Below are positions 1 to 5,677 of a stretch of 5,677 bases of DNA, piece after piece. The number at the start of each line of letters is the position of its first letter. Positions within the stretch are counted from its first letter, which is position 1. The notes beneath the pieces were generated by a model, which searched no databases, was not told the origin of the DNA, and saw only the letters and a list, made by a program, of their open reading frames with translations. A program made the position numbers and the translations under genes. Source of the DNA: Methylococcaceae bacterium (GTDB lineage: Bacteria > Pseudomonadota > Gammaproteobacteria > Methylococcales > Methylococcaceae); assembly GCA_005792805.1 (NCBI GenBank), contig SXQV01000082.1:1-5677 (forward strand), written 5' to 3'.

Positions 1-426
1 CTGCATATGCCGCTGGCGGGAACCTTGCGCGAGATGATCCACGTTCCGGGACGGCTGTTCAGCGTCAATGACGCCACCGCACGAGGTGTGCCCAACCTGT
101 TTGCACGCAATGAGCGTGTCATCGCGATGTTCGACACCGAGGCCGGGCCAATGGCCCTGATCCTGGTGGGTGCCATTTTTGTTGCCAGCATCGAGACCGT
201 CTGGCACGGCGTGGTGACGCCACCGACTTCCAGCCGGGTTCAAACCTGGAACTACGACGCCAACCCTATCCAACTGGCCCGTGGCCAGGAAATGGGCCGC
301 TTCAATATGGGCTCCACCATCATCGTGCTATTTGGCAAAGACGCGATTCACTGGTCAGAGACGTTGAAAACCGGAACGGTCACGAGGATGGGAGCAGCCA
401 TCGGCGAGGTTAATCGTCAACGCTGA
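1..426 (+). CDS. psd: Phosphatidylserine decarboxylase, C-terminal part (5' end outside window)
   Basis: Pyruvoyl-dependent enzyme of the inner membrane that decarboxylates phosphatidylserine to phosphatidylethanolamine, the last step of PE synthesis. The frame is open from base 1 (Leu-His-Met-Pro), so the gene starts upstream; the ATG at 7 is internal. The last 141 residues are present, against about 320 for the whole enzyme in E. coli. Family hallmarks seen in order are the HMP motif (His codon 4-6, matching the catalytic His of the E. coli enzyme), the VPNLFARNERV block, ILVGAIFVASIETVW, and GQEMGRF followed by MGST. The Ser of GST (codon 313-315) is the known self-cleavage site that becomes the pyruvoyl group; cleavage would leave an alpha chain of 37 residues. 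E. coli has LGST here, and Met for Leu is a mild change. The spacing from His to Ser is about four residues shorter than in E. coli. The 3' end overlaps the convergent hydrolase gene by 17 bp. Nothing suggests loss of function. Confidence 0.96.
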   Translation: MHMPLAGTLREMIHVPGRLFSVNDATARGVPNLFARNERVIAMFDTEAGPMALILVGAIFVASIETVWHGVVTPPTSSRVQTWNYDANPIQLARGQEMGRFNMGSTIIVLFGKDAIHWSETLKTGTVTRMGAAIGEVNRQR

Positions 427-1411
427 GTTCCGGTAAAGACAGGGGCTTTTCAAAGCCCGACGGCAAGCACCCCCCAGGCTGAGCGATCCAGGCGCTGATG
501 TCGGCCAGCGGCAGATCCGCGTGAAGATCCCGCAGAAGGAGATGATAGCCCTCTGGATACAAGGCCATGCGGGTCTCGGGCCGGGACGACAGCTTTTCCA
601 GCAGGGCTCCCACTGGCCGCCTGGGAATCACCTGATCCCGCTCCCCATAGAGCACGAGCACAGGCACTTTGAGTTTTCCGGCCCGGTACTGAGCCGTATC
701 CATCAGGTCCGTCAGTCCCGCGATGGCATCGACCCGGGTGGACTTGATCACCAGTGGATCGCGGCCCAACCCCCGCAACATGCCGATATTATCGGACGCC
801 TGAATTTTTAACCCGCTCCCGGTCAATTCCAGTTCGGGCAAGGTTGCAGCAGCCAATGCCAGCACGGCCCGCTGATACCAGGGCATCATGTCCCGGGACC
901 AGACGGCAGGTGCCGACAGAATCAATCCCTGCACATCCGGCGGCGATGGCGAGGTCAGCGCGGCAATCGCCACCGCGCCGCCCATGCTTTCGCCCAGGAC
1001 AAAGACCGGGACACCGGGATAACGCAGGTGGAGCTGCCGCACGATCGCACCCAGATCCGCGACGTAAGCGCCGGTTCCGGCCCAGAACCCGCGTCCGGGC
1101 GCGTTGCCAAAACCGCGCTGATCGTAGGCGACCAGCGCGATACCCCGCAGACTGAGAGACTGGCCGGGTTGAGTAAAGGCGCGGGCATAATCGTTAAAGC
1201 CATGCAGCGCGACCACGATCGCCTTGAGCGAAGCCGGGGCTGGCCACCAGGAACGAACCGGCAATACCGCCCCATCGGCGGCGACAAAATGCGAGCGAGC
1301 CAATATCGGCGAGGTCACCACAGGGGCATGAATGACCGGGGTGCACGCCAATAAGGCCAGGCAGGCCACGACCAGACAGAGACGGCGTAACCCCCTATTC
1401 CGGATCGACAC
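410..1411 (-). CDS. Lipoprotein alpha/beta hydrolase, monoacylglycerol lipase / lysophospholipase-like
   Basis: Predicted serine hydrolase of the Hydrolase_4 (serine aminopeptidase S33/monoacylglycerol lipase) family, which includes PldB-type lysophospholipases. From the GTG at 1411 it has 333 residues. It begins with an Arg-rich n-region, a hydrophobic stretch and the lipobox LLAC (Cys23), so it should be exported and lipid-anchored; Thr follows the Cys, consistent with outer-membrane sorting. Seen motifs are the oxyanion HGFNDYARAF (from residue 70), the YDQRGFG block, the nucleophile elbow GESMGG (Ser142), the acid in LYGERDQVIP (Asp259) and His290 in EGYHLLL, giving a complete catalytic triad. 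Start choice is uncertain. GTG 1411 gives a normal 22-residue signal peptide. The ATG at 1474 would add 21 residues and overlap the aas start by 2 bp, and an ATG at 1534 would run into aas. No start has a good Shine-Dalgarno sequence. The substrate is not shown by sequence; lysophospholipid or monoacylglycerol is inferred from family and neighbours. Confidence 0.9.
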   Translation of the reverse strand: MSIRNRGLRRLCLVVACLALLACTPVIHAPVVTSPILARSHFVAADGAVLPVRSWWPAPASLKAIVVALHGFNDYARAFTQPGQSLSLRGIALVAYDQRGFGNAPGRGFWAGTGAYVADLGAIVRQLHLRYPGVPVFVLGESMGGAVAIAALTSPSPPDVQGLILSAPAVWSRDMMPWYQRAVLALAAATLPELELTGSGLKIQASDNIGMLRGLGRDPLVIKSTRVDAIAGLTDLMDTAQYRAGKLKVPVLVLYGERDQVIPRRPVGALLEKLSSRPETRMALYPEGYHLLLRDLHADLPLADISAWIAQPGGCLPSGFEKPLSLPELSVDD

Positions 1412-1472
1412 CGGGTCGCCCGGGGATCGGCCAGACTGGTAAGCTATACGTTGAACGGGAGTAAATCGCAGC
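1412..1472. promoter_or_regulatory. Short divergent intergenic region between hydrolase and aas
   Basis: These 61 bp separate the chosen hydrolase start from the aas start, so both promoters must lie here or inside the flanking coding sequence. The only AT-rich stretch is around 1440-1450, which reads TATACG on the plus strand and TATAGC on the minus strand. Either could be a -10 element, but neither has a convincing -35 at 16-18 bp. No operator-like palindrome was seen. The call as a regulatory region rests on geometry more than on motifs. Confidence 0.3.
1457..1461 (+). promoter_or_regulatory. Ribosome binding site of aas
   Basis: GGGAG lies 11 nt before the ATG at 1473 and 14 nt before the in-frame ATG at 1476. 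The spacing favours 1473, although it is a little long. Confidence 0.5.
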
Positions 1473-3629
1473 ATGATGAAAAAACTGGTTCGCTGGGTAT
1501 TGACGGTCCTTTTCAGGGTCAAGCTGATCGGCATGGATAACTACAGGTTAGCCGGGGAACGTGTACTGATCGTCGCCAACCATACCTCTTACCTGGATCC
1601 CCTCCTGCTCTGGGCGTTTCTGCCCGATGAGGTCACTTTCGCCATCAACACCGATGTCGCCCAGAAATGGTGGGCCAGGCCCGCCCTGCGCTTTGCCCGG
1701 GTTTTTGCGATGGACCCGCAGCAACCGCTGTCAATCAAGTCGCTGACCAACTATCTGCGCGAAGATCGCAAGGCCGTCATCTTCCCGGAGGGACGCATCA
1801 CAGTCACCGGTGCCCTGATGAAAGTGTACGACGGTGCCGCGATGGTCGCCGAGCGGTCCGCTGCCGCCATATTGCCCATCCGCATTGACGGTGCCCAGTA
1901 CACGCCCGTTTCCCGGCTGCATGGCGTGGTCCGCTTGCGCTGGTTTCCCCCGGTCACCCTCAACATCCTGCCACCCCGCGACCTGATGCACTCTGCGGTG
2001 ACCGACGCGCATGACCGCCGGCACCGGATGGGGCTGATGCTCACCGACATCATGAGCGACATGATGTTCGAAACCGGCAACCATCAACAGACACTGTTCG
2101 CCGCCTTGCTGGATGCCCGCCGGATTCATGGCGGCGGGCATAAAGTGCTGGAGGACATCAAGCGCAAGCCTCTCAGCTATAACGGCCTGATTGCCCAAAC
2201 GCTGGCGCTGGGGCAGAAACTGGCGAATATCAGCAGCAGCGGCGAGCATGTCGGCCTACTGCTGCCCAATACCAACGCGACGGTGGCGGCGTTCTTGGGC
2301 TTGCAACTGCATGGCCGGGTTCCCGCCATGATGAACTTTGGTGCCGGTTTGCGCAGCCTCGCTTCGGCCTGCCGTACCGCCGAAATCAAAACCTTCGTCA
2401 CCTCGCGACGGTTTGTCGTCAACGCCAAACTGGAAGCCACCGTGGAAACCCTCGCCAACGAGCTAACCGTGGTATTCCTCGAAGACCTGGCCGAATCGAT
2501 TACCCGCACCAACAAGATCCGGGCGCTGATCGGCTCCCTGACCGCCTCGGTATGGTATCGGGCCCGTGATCGAAAACGGGTGAATGATGCGGCCGTCATC
2601 CTGTTCACTTCCGGCTCGGAAGGCGAACCGAAGGGCGTGATGCTGTCACATGGCAACCTGCTGGCCAATCGCGAACAATTGGCGGCACGACTGGACCTGA
2701 ATGCCCAGGACACCATTCTCAACGCCCTGCCGATGTTCCATGCCTTCGGCCTGACAGCGGGAACACTGCTGCCGCTGCTTTACGGAATGCGGACGTTTCT
2801 TTATCCCTCGCCACTGCATTACCGCATCATTCCCGAGATCGCCTACGACCTGAATGCGACCATCCTGTTCGGCACCAATACATTCCTGGCCGGGTATGCC
2901 AAACACGCGCACCCCTATGACTTCTACAGCGTGCGCTATGTGTTTGCCGGAGCTGAAAAACTTCAGGATGACACGCGGCGGCTGTGGGTCGACAAGTTCG
3001 GCCTGCGCGTGCTTGAGGGCTATGGCGCTACAGAAACGTCCCCCATCCTCGCCGCGAATACGCCGATGTTCTACCGTGAAGGGACTGTCGGACGCTTCAT
3101 GCCCGGTATCGACTGGCAACTGGAGTCCGTCCCTGGCGTCGAGGAAGGCGGGCGGCTCCATGTCGCCGGCCCCAATATCATGCTGGGTTATCTGCGTCCG
3201 CAAAGGCCGGGCCATCTGGAGCCCCCGGCCTCGCGCTTTGGCCACGGCTGGTATGACACGGGCGACATAGTAAAAATCGACAACGAAGGCTATGTCACCA
3301 TCTGCGGCCGCGTGAAGCGTTTCGCCAAAATCGGCGGGGAAATGGTCTCCCTGACCGCCGTCGAGGAAATTGCCGCCAAAGTGTGGCCCGGCCATCTTCA
3401 CGCAGCGGTTGCGCTCCACGATGAACGCAAAGGCGAGCGGATTCTGCTGGTAACGCAGTACCGCGAAGCGCAACGGGCCGAATTCAGCCGGGCTGCCCAG
3501 CATCAGGGTTACAGCGAGCTGCACGCCCCACGCGAGATACTCTATGCCAAGGAAATGCCGCTGCTTGGTTCCGGCAAGGTCGATTACCCGGCCTTGACCA
3601 GTCTGGTTCACAAGGCGCTGGGCGAATGA
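1473..3629 (+). CDS. aas: Bifunctional 2-acylglycerophosphoethanolamine acyltransferase / acyl-ACP synthetase
   Basis: Inner-membrane enzyme that re-acylates lysophosphatidylethanolamine to PE; its second half loads fatty acid onto ACP using ATP. At 718 residues it nearly equals E. coli Aas (719) and aligns with it by eye along its whole length. The N-terminal PlsC acyltransferase domain (about residues 10-200) has NHTSYLD, the HX4D catalytic motif (His37, Asp42), and VIFPEGRIT (104-108), the glycerophosphate-binding motif. The AMP-binding/acyl-ligase domain (about 230-715) has the P-loop FTSGSEGEPKG (378-388), LYPSPLHYRI (443-452), GYGATE (516-521), YDTGD (594-598), KRFAKIGGEMVS (615-626) and the catalytic Lys702 in LGSGKVD. 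All expected active-site motifs are present, so it should be functional. The second Met (1476) is a possible alternative start. The gene overlaps lplT by 4 bp (ATGA), so translational coupling is likely. In E. coli the order is lplT-aas; here aas is first. Confidence 0.97.
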   Translation: MMKKLVRWVLTVLFRVKLIGMDNYRLAGERVLIVANHTSYLDPLLLWAFLPDEVTFAINTDVAQKWWARPALRFARVFAMDPQQPLSIKSLTNYLREDRKAVIFPEGRITVTGALMKVYDGAAMVAERSAAAILPIRIDGAQYTPVSRLHGVVRLRWFPPVTLNILPPRDLMHSAVTDAHDRRHRMGLMLTDIMSDMMFETGNHQQTLFAALLDARRIHGGGHKVLEDIKRKPLSYNGLIAQTLALGQKLANISSSGEHVGLLLPNTNATVAAFLGLQLHGRVPAMMNFGAGLRSLASACRTAEIKTFVTSRRFVVNAKLEATVETLANELTVVFLEDLAESITRTNKIRALIGSLTASVWYRARDRKRVNDAAVILFTSGSEGEPKGVMLSHGNLLANREQLAARLDLNAQDTILNALPMFHAFGLTAGTLLPLLYGMRTFLYPSPLHYRIIPEIAYDLNATILFGTNTFLAGYAKHAHPYDFYSVRYVFAGAEKLQDDTRRLWVDKFGLRVLEGYGATETSPILAANTPMFYREGTVGRFMPGIDWQLESVPGVEEGGRLHVAGPNIMLGYLRPQRPGHLEPPASRFGHGWYDTGDIVKIDNEGYVTICGRVKRFAKIGGEMVSLTAVEEIAAKVWPGHLHAAVALHDERKGERILLVTQYREAQRAEFSRAAQHQGYSELHAPREILYAKEMPLLGSGKVDYPALTSLVHKALGE

Positions 3630-4804
3630 ACCGGGGGCTGCGCACCCTGGTCGGTGCCCAATTTCTGTCCGCCTTTGGCGACAACGCCGTCCTGTTTACC
3701 GTGATCGCCATGAGTTTGCAGGCAGGCGGACGTGGTGCCTGGTACATCCCGGCCTTACAAAGCGCCTTCCTGGTCGCGTTCGTGACCCTCACACCCTGGG
3801 TGGGCGCCCTCGCCGATCGCTATCCAAAACCCCGGGTATTGCTGGCCGCCAATCTCATCAAGGTACTGGGAGCGCTGGCTATCTTCATGGGCGTTGATCC
3901 CTTGCTCGGCTATGCGCTGATCGGCGTCGGCGCGGCATCCTATAGCCCCGCCAAATACGGCATCATTCCCGAACTGACCGAAACGCAGAATCTGGTCCGT
4001 GCCAATGGCTGGGTTGAGGGAGCCACCATCGCGGCGATTCTGTTTGGCACCGTGGCCGGTGCGCGGCTGGCGGATCGCTCCATCGACGGCGCGCTCCTGA
4101 CCGTTATGGTTCTGTTTCTGATCTCGGGCGCGGCCACCACCTTCCTGCCTCGCGGCCCCTCCAGGCCGCCGCTGGCTTCGGAAAAACCGGCCTGGAGCAA
4201 CCTGATTGCGTGGATGAAAGACCTGCTTTCATCGCAGAGAGCACGGCTCATTTTGCTGGCACTGAGTCTCTTCTGGGCCTGCGCCGCCACCCTTCGGGTC
4301 GTGCTGGTCGCCTGGGCACCCGAGGTACTCGGCTCACAATCCGCTTCGGATATTGCCGATCTGACCTTCTTCATGGCCATCGGCATCGTCGTCGGAGCGG
4401 CGCTGGTGCCGCGTCTTATCCCGCTGGACCGGGTTCGTCGCACACGGTTCTCCGCCTATCTGATGGGTGCCCTGTTCCTGCTGCTGGCGCTCGTGCATGA
4501 CCTGTGGACGGCCAAGCTGATACTCCTGTGCATAGGGATTTGCGGCGGCATTTTTGTCGTCCCACTCAATGCCGCCATCCAGGAGACCGGTCACGCGACC
4601 ATCGGCAGCGGCAGCGCAGTGGCCGTACAAAATTTCTTCCAGAACAGTGCCATCCTGATCAGCATGGGGCTCTATTCCCTGGCGGCCGCCAGGGGAGTGA
4701 GCTCGATCCCGACGATACTGGGTCTGGGCATCCTGGTTTGCCTCATGACGCTGATCGTGGCATGGCGACTGCCGAAAGTGCCCGCCCCACGCCATCGACC
4801 CTAG
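3626..4804 (+). CDS. lplT: Lysophospholipid transporter LplT (MFS)
   Basis: Major facilitator superfamily flippase that moves lysophospholipids, chiefly lyso-PE, from the outer to the inner leaflet of the inner membrane, where Aas re-acylates them. The 392 residues compare with 397 in E. coli LplT. Recognisable blocks are AQFLSAFGDNA (11-21), GALADRYPKPR (60-70), GYALIGVGAASYSPAKYGI (95-113), the ANGWVEGATIAAIL block (126-139), SLFWACAATLR (214-224), AIGIVVGA (251-258), FVVPLNA (310-316) and VAVQNFFQNSA (332-342). Many hydrophobic segments are visible, consistent with 12 transmembrane helices. A hydrophilic Pro-rich linker near residues 175-205 probably separates the two six-helix halves. The start ATG overlaps the aas stop, which fixes it well; translation probably depends on ribosomes finishing aas. 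In some bacteria LplT is fused to Aas; here they are separate but tightly coupled. Confidence 0.96.
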   Translation: MNRGLRTLVGAQFLSAFGDNAVLFTVIAMSLQAGGRGAWYIPALQSAFLVAFVTLTPWVGALADRYPKPRVLLAANLIKVLGALAIFMGVDPLLGYALIGVGAASYSPAKYGIIPELTETQNLVRANGWVEGATIAAILFGTVAGARLADRSIDGALLTVMVLFLISGAATTFLPRGPSRPPLASEKPAWSNLIAWMKDLLSSQRARLILLALSLFWACAATLRVVLVAWAPEVLGSQSASDIADLTFFMAIGIVVGAALVPRLIPLDRVRRTRFSAYLMGALFLLLALVHDLWTAKLILLCIGICGGIFVVPLNAAIQETGHATIGSGSAVAVQNFFQNSAILISMGLYSLAAARGVSSIPTILGLGILVCLMTLIVAWRLPKVPAPRHRP

Positions 4805-4852
4805 CGGCGACAGCCCATTCAACCCCCCACTCCCTGCTGAACGATTTCCCCG

Positions 4853-5275
4853 ATGAGCCGTAAACCTTGCATGACTCCACAATGGACGAACGTAATGGCC
4901 TCTGGTCTATTGGCCTCCGTCATTGCCGCACTGTCCGGTTGCAGCACCGTCACCACGCACAAACCCTCTGGCGAGGAAATCGTCATGACCCACGAGGACT
5001 TTGCCCGCTACACGGAACAGGTATTCCGTCACCACAACCAGGTGATGACCGAGTTGATCGAGTCCAGCCTTGAACGTGCGGAACAGGATCCAGGCGAAGC
5101 GCACAAGCTATCCAGGGCGGAAACCAGAATGGTCGATGTCTGCGAACCCCTCAACGAAATGGTGTCAGAGACCCTTTCAGGGGAAAACGTCGGCCTGAAA
5201 TTAAAAATGAAACTCGCCGATGCCGTCCCCGCCTGCGAAGAAGCCTCGCAGGCGGTGGAGGAGTTGATACCTTGA
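4853..5275 (+). CDS. Small predicted outer-membrane lipoprotein, unknown function
   Basis: I do not recognise this family. The 140-residue product starts with a signal peptide: Arg3 and Lys4, a hydrophobic stretch (MASGLLASVIAA) and the lipobox LSGC with Cys30 as the lipidated residue. Ser31 follows, which suggests outer-membrane rather than inner-membrane retention. The mature part, about 111 residues, looks mostly helical and is acidic in its middle. It has two further cysteines, Cys97 and Cys128, which could form a disulfide in the periplasm. The start is uncertain: ATGs at 4853, 4871 and 4895 are in frame and none has a strong Shine-Dalgarno sequence. I chose 4853 because only it supplies the basic n-region. 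The gene lies 48 bp after lplT on the same strand with no visible terminator between, so it could be co-transcribed. Its last 20 codons and stop are duplicated downstream at 5414-5476. Confidence 0.8.
   Translation: MSRKPCMTPQWTNVMASGLLASVIAALSGCSTVTTHKPSGEEIVMTHEDFARYTEQVFRHHNQVMTELIESSLERAEQDPGEAHKLSRAETRMVDVCEPLNEMVSETLSGENVGLKLKMKLADAVPACEEASQAVEELIP
5231..5253 (+). other. GC-rich hairpin inside the lipoprotein gene end
   Basis: GCCTGCGA (5231-5238) pairs perfectly with TCGCAGGC (5246-5253) over a 7-nt loop, 20 nt before the stop codon. No T-run follows, so it is not a standard intrinsic terminator. The identical hairpin recurs in the copy at 5432-5454. Confidence 0.5.
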
Positions 5276-5281
5276 GGGTGA

Positions 5282-5302
5282 GCCATTCATGGCCAGAATG
5301 GC
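5282..5302 (+). other. Hairpin just after the lipoprotein stop codon
   Basis: GCCATTC (5282-5288) and GAATGGC (5296-5302) form a 7-bp stem, and the 7-nt loop ATGGCCA contains the palindrome TGGCCA. It starts 6 nt after the stop. Its position suits a transcript end, but without a T-run I do not call a terminator. It is repeated at 5483-5503 in unit 2. Confidence 0.45.
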
Positions 5303-5367
5303 AATACCGATCAGAAGGGACAGATTGATTTTCGGTCTTGAAATCCCAAACGGGAAGAGAATAGAAA

Positions 5368-5413
5368 GCCCGTGATTGCCGGGTTTCCGCGATGCTTCAA
5401 CCCAGCCTACGGG
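5368..5413. repeat. REP-like element, truncated copy (right half only)
   Basis: These 46 bp are identical to 5606-5651, the right half of the complete element. The left arm with CCGTAGGCTGGGTTGG is missing. The remaining half can still form a short stem (CCCGT 5369-5373 with ACGGG 5409-5413) and an inner GGGTT/AACCC pair (5381-5385 with 5399-5403). Confidence 0.75.
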
Positions 5414-5476
5414 CTCGCCGATGCCGTCCCCGCCTGCGAAGAAGCCTCGCAGGCGGTGGAGGAGTTGATACCTTGA
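5414..5476 (+). pseudogene. Duplicated 3' end of the small lipoprotein gene
   Basis: These 63 bp are identical to 5213-5275, encoding residues 121-140 and the TGA of the upstream lipoprotein, including the Cys128 codon. The 201-bp offset is a multiple of three, so the copy sits in the same phase as the gene, but the gene's own stop at 5273-5275 prevents read-through into it. It has no start of its own and is not expected to make a protein. Confidence 0.85.
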
Positions 5477-5574
5477 GAGTGAGCCATTCATGGCCAGAAT
5501 GGCAATACCGATCAGAAAGGACAGATTGATTATATTTCGGCCTTGAAATCCCAAACGGGAAGAGTATTGGAATT

Positions 5575-5650
5575 CCGTAGGCTGGGTTGGAAACCCAGCG
5601 GATCGGCCCGTGATTGCCGGGTTTCCGCGATGCTTCAACCCAGCCTACGG
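5575..5650. repeat. REP-like palindromic element, complete copy
   Basis: Outer arms of 15 bp are perfect inverted repeats (CCGTAGGCTGGGTTG at 5575-5589 and its complement at 5636-5650). Inside the left half there is a second hairpin, GCTGGGTT (5581-5588) with AACCCAGC (5592-5599) and a 3-nt loop. The right half can fold separately (CCCGT 5607-5611 with ACGGG 5647-5651), which competes with the outer pairing. Short, palindromic, non-coding and intergenic, it fits the REP/small-MITE class; GGCTGGGTTGAAGC-type repeats are familiar between genes of many proteobacteria. No transposase is present here. Its role is unknown; transcript-end protection or termination is possible, but there is no T-run. 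Confidence 0.7.
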
Positions 5651-5677
5651 GGGCGGATTCAAATCTGAAGTGCAACA

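Larger units (their letters stand above)
5213..5413. repeat. Tandem duplication, unit 1 (lipoprotein gene end plus truncated REP-like element)
   Basis: This 201-bp unit is directly followed by a second copy at 5414-5651. It begins at codon 121 (Leu) of the lipoprotein gene, includes the rest of the gene to the stop at 5275, then 138 bp of non-coding sequence ending in CCTACGGG. Over the first 117 bp the two copies differ at only two positions (GGG versus GAG just after the stop, and AGAAGG versus AGAAAG), so the duplication is recent or kept alike by conversion. Relative to unit 2 it lacks ATAT near 5329 and a net 33 bp near 5360-5368. Confidence 0.95.
5414..5651. repeat. Tandem duplication, unit 2 (non-coding copy with complete palindrome)
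   Basis: This 238-bp unit follows unit 1 with no spacer. Positions 5414-5476 reproduce the last 20 codons and stop of the lipoprotein gene without a start or signal, so this part is a non-functional gene-end copy. The downstream 175 bp match unit 1 except for an extra ATAT and a net extra 33 bp that carry the left arm of the REP-like palindrome. The repeat ends at CCTACGGG, exactly where unit 1 ends. Confidence 0.95.

Noticed and set aside
521..1354. Plus-strand open frames opposite the hydrolase gene
   Set aside because: The minus-strand hydrolase has a full catalytic triad and signal peptide; the opposite frames are Arg/Pro-rich shadows.
2646..3611. Minus-strand open frame of 321 codons within aas
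   Set aside because: It is wholly antisense to the conserved acyl-ligase domain of Aas and shows no recognisable motif; high GC content keeps such frames open.
5282..5302. Intrinsic terminator after the lipoprotein gene
   Set aside because: The stem is only 7 bp, moderately GC-rich, and is followed by AATACCGATC rather than a T-run.
5289..5375. Small plus-strand ORF of 28 codons after the lipoprotein gene (MARMAIPIRR...)
   Set aside because: It lies within the duplicated non-coding segment, starts in a hairpin loop, lacks a ribosome binding site, and its equivalent in unit 2 is shifted by the ATAT insertion.
5213..5651. Possible CRISPR array
   Set aside because: There are only two long units joined without spacers, with a gene end inside. 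This is a tandem duplication.
5201..5675. Two long minus-strand open frames across the 3' repeats, giving peptides with GWVEASRKPGNHG and LIGIAILAMNG repeats
   Set aside because: The frames exist only because the tandem repeat and REP-like palindrome are open on that strand. They antisense the lipoprotein gene end, have no plausible domain, and repeat because the DNA does.

Overview
The window looks like chromosomal DNA of a GC-rich (about 60% by eye) Gram-negative proteobacterium, most likely a gammaproteobacterium or close relative. The lineage is inferred from a bifunctional Aas acyltransferase/acyl-ACP synthetase, an LplT-type transporter, two lipoprotein signal peptides and REP-like palindromes. 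No species can be named from the sequence alone.

Layout. Positions 1-426 (+) hold the 3' part of psd (phosphatidylserine decarboxylase), which begins before the window. Positions 410-1411 (-) encode a lipoprotein alpha/beta hydrolase of the monoacylglycerol lipase/lysophospholipase type. It converges on psd with a 17-bp antisense overlap. Positions 1473-3629 (+) are a full-length aas, running divergently from the hydrolase. Positions 3626-4804 (+) are lplT, coupled to aas by an ATGA overlap. Positions 4853-5275 (+) encode a small predicted outer-membrane lipoprotein of unknown function. The last 400 bp contain no gene. They hold a tandem duplication that starts exactly at a codon inside the lipoprotein gene, copies its last 20 codons plus stop, and ends at a REP-like palindrome.

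How it fits together. Four neighbouring genes concern glycerophospholipids. Psd makes phosphatidylethanolamine (PE). LplT flips lysophospholipids inward across the inner membrane, and Aas re-acylates them to PE. The envelope-anchored hydrolase could deacylate lysolipids or monoacylglycerols. Together they suggest a PE synthesis and repair neighbourhood. The hydrolase substrate and any link to the small lipoprotein are inference.

I see no CRISPR array, tRNA, rRNA, integrase or transposase. The genes are mostly well-known families. The most unusual structure is the recent gene-end/REP tandem duplication at 5213-5651.
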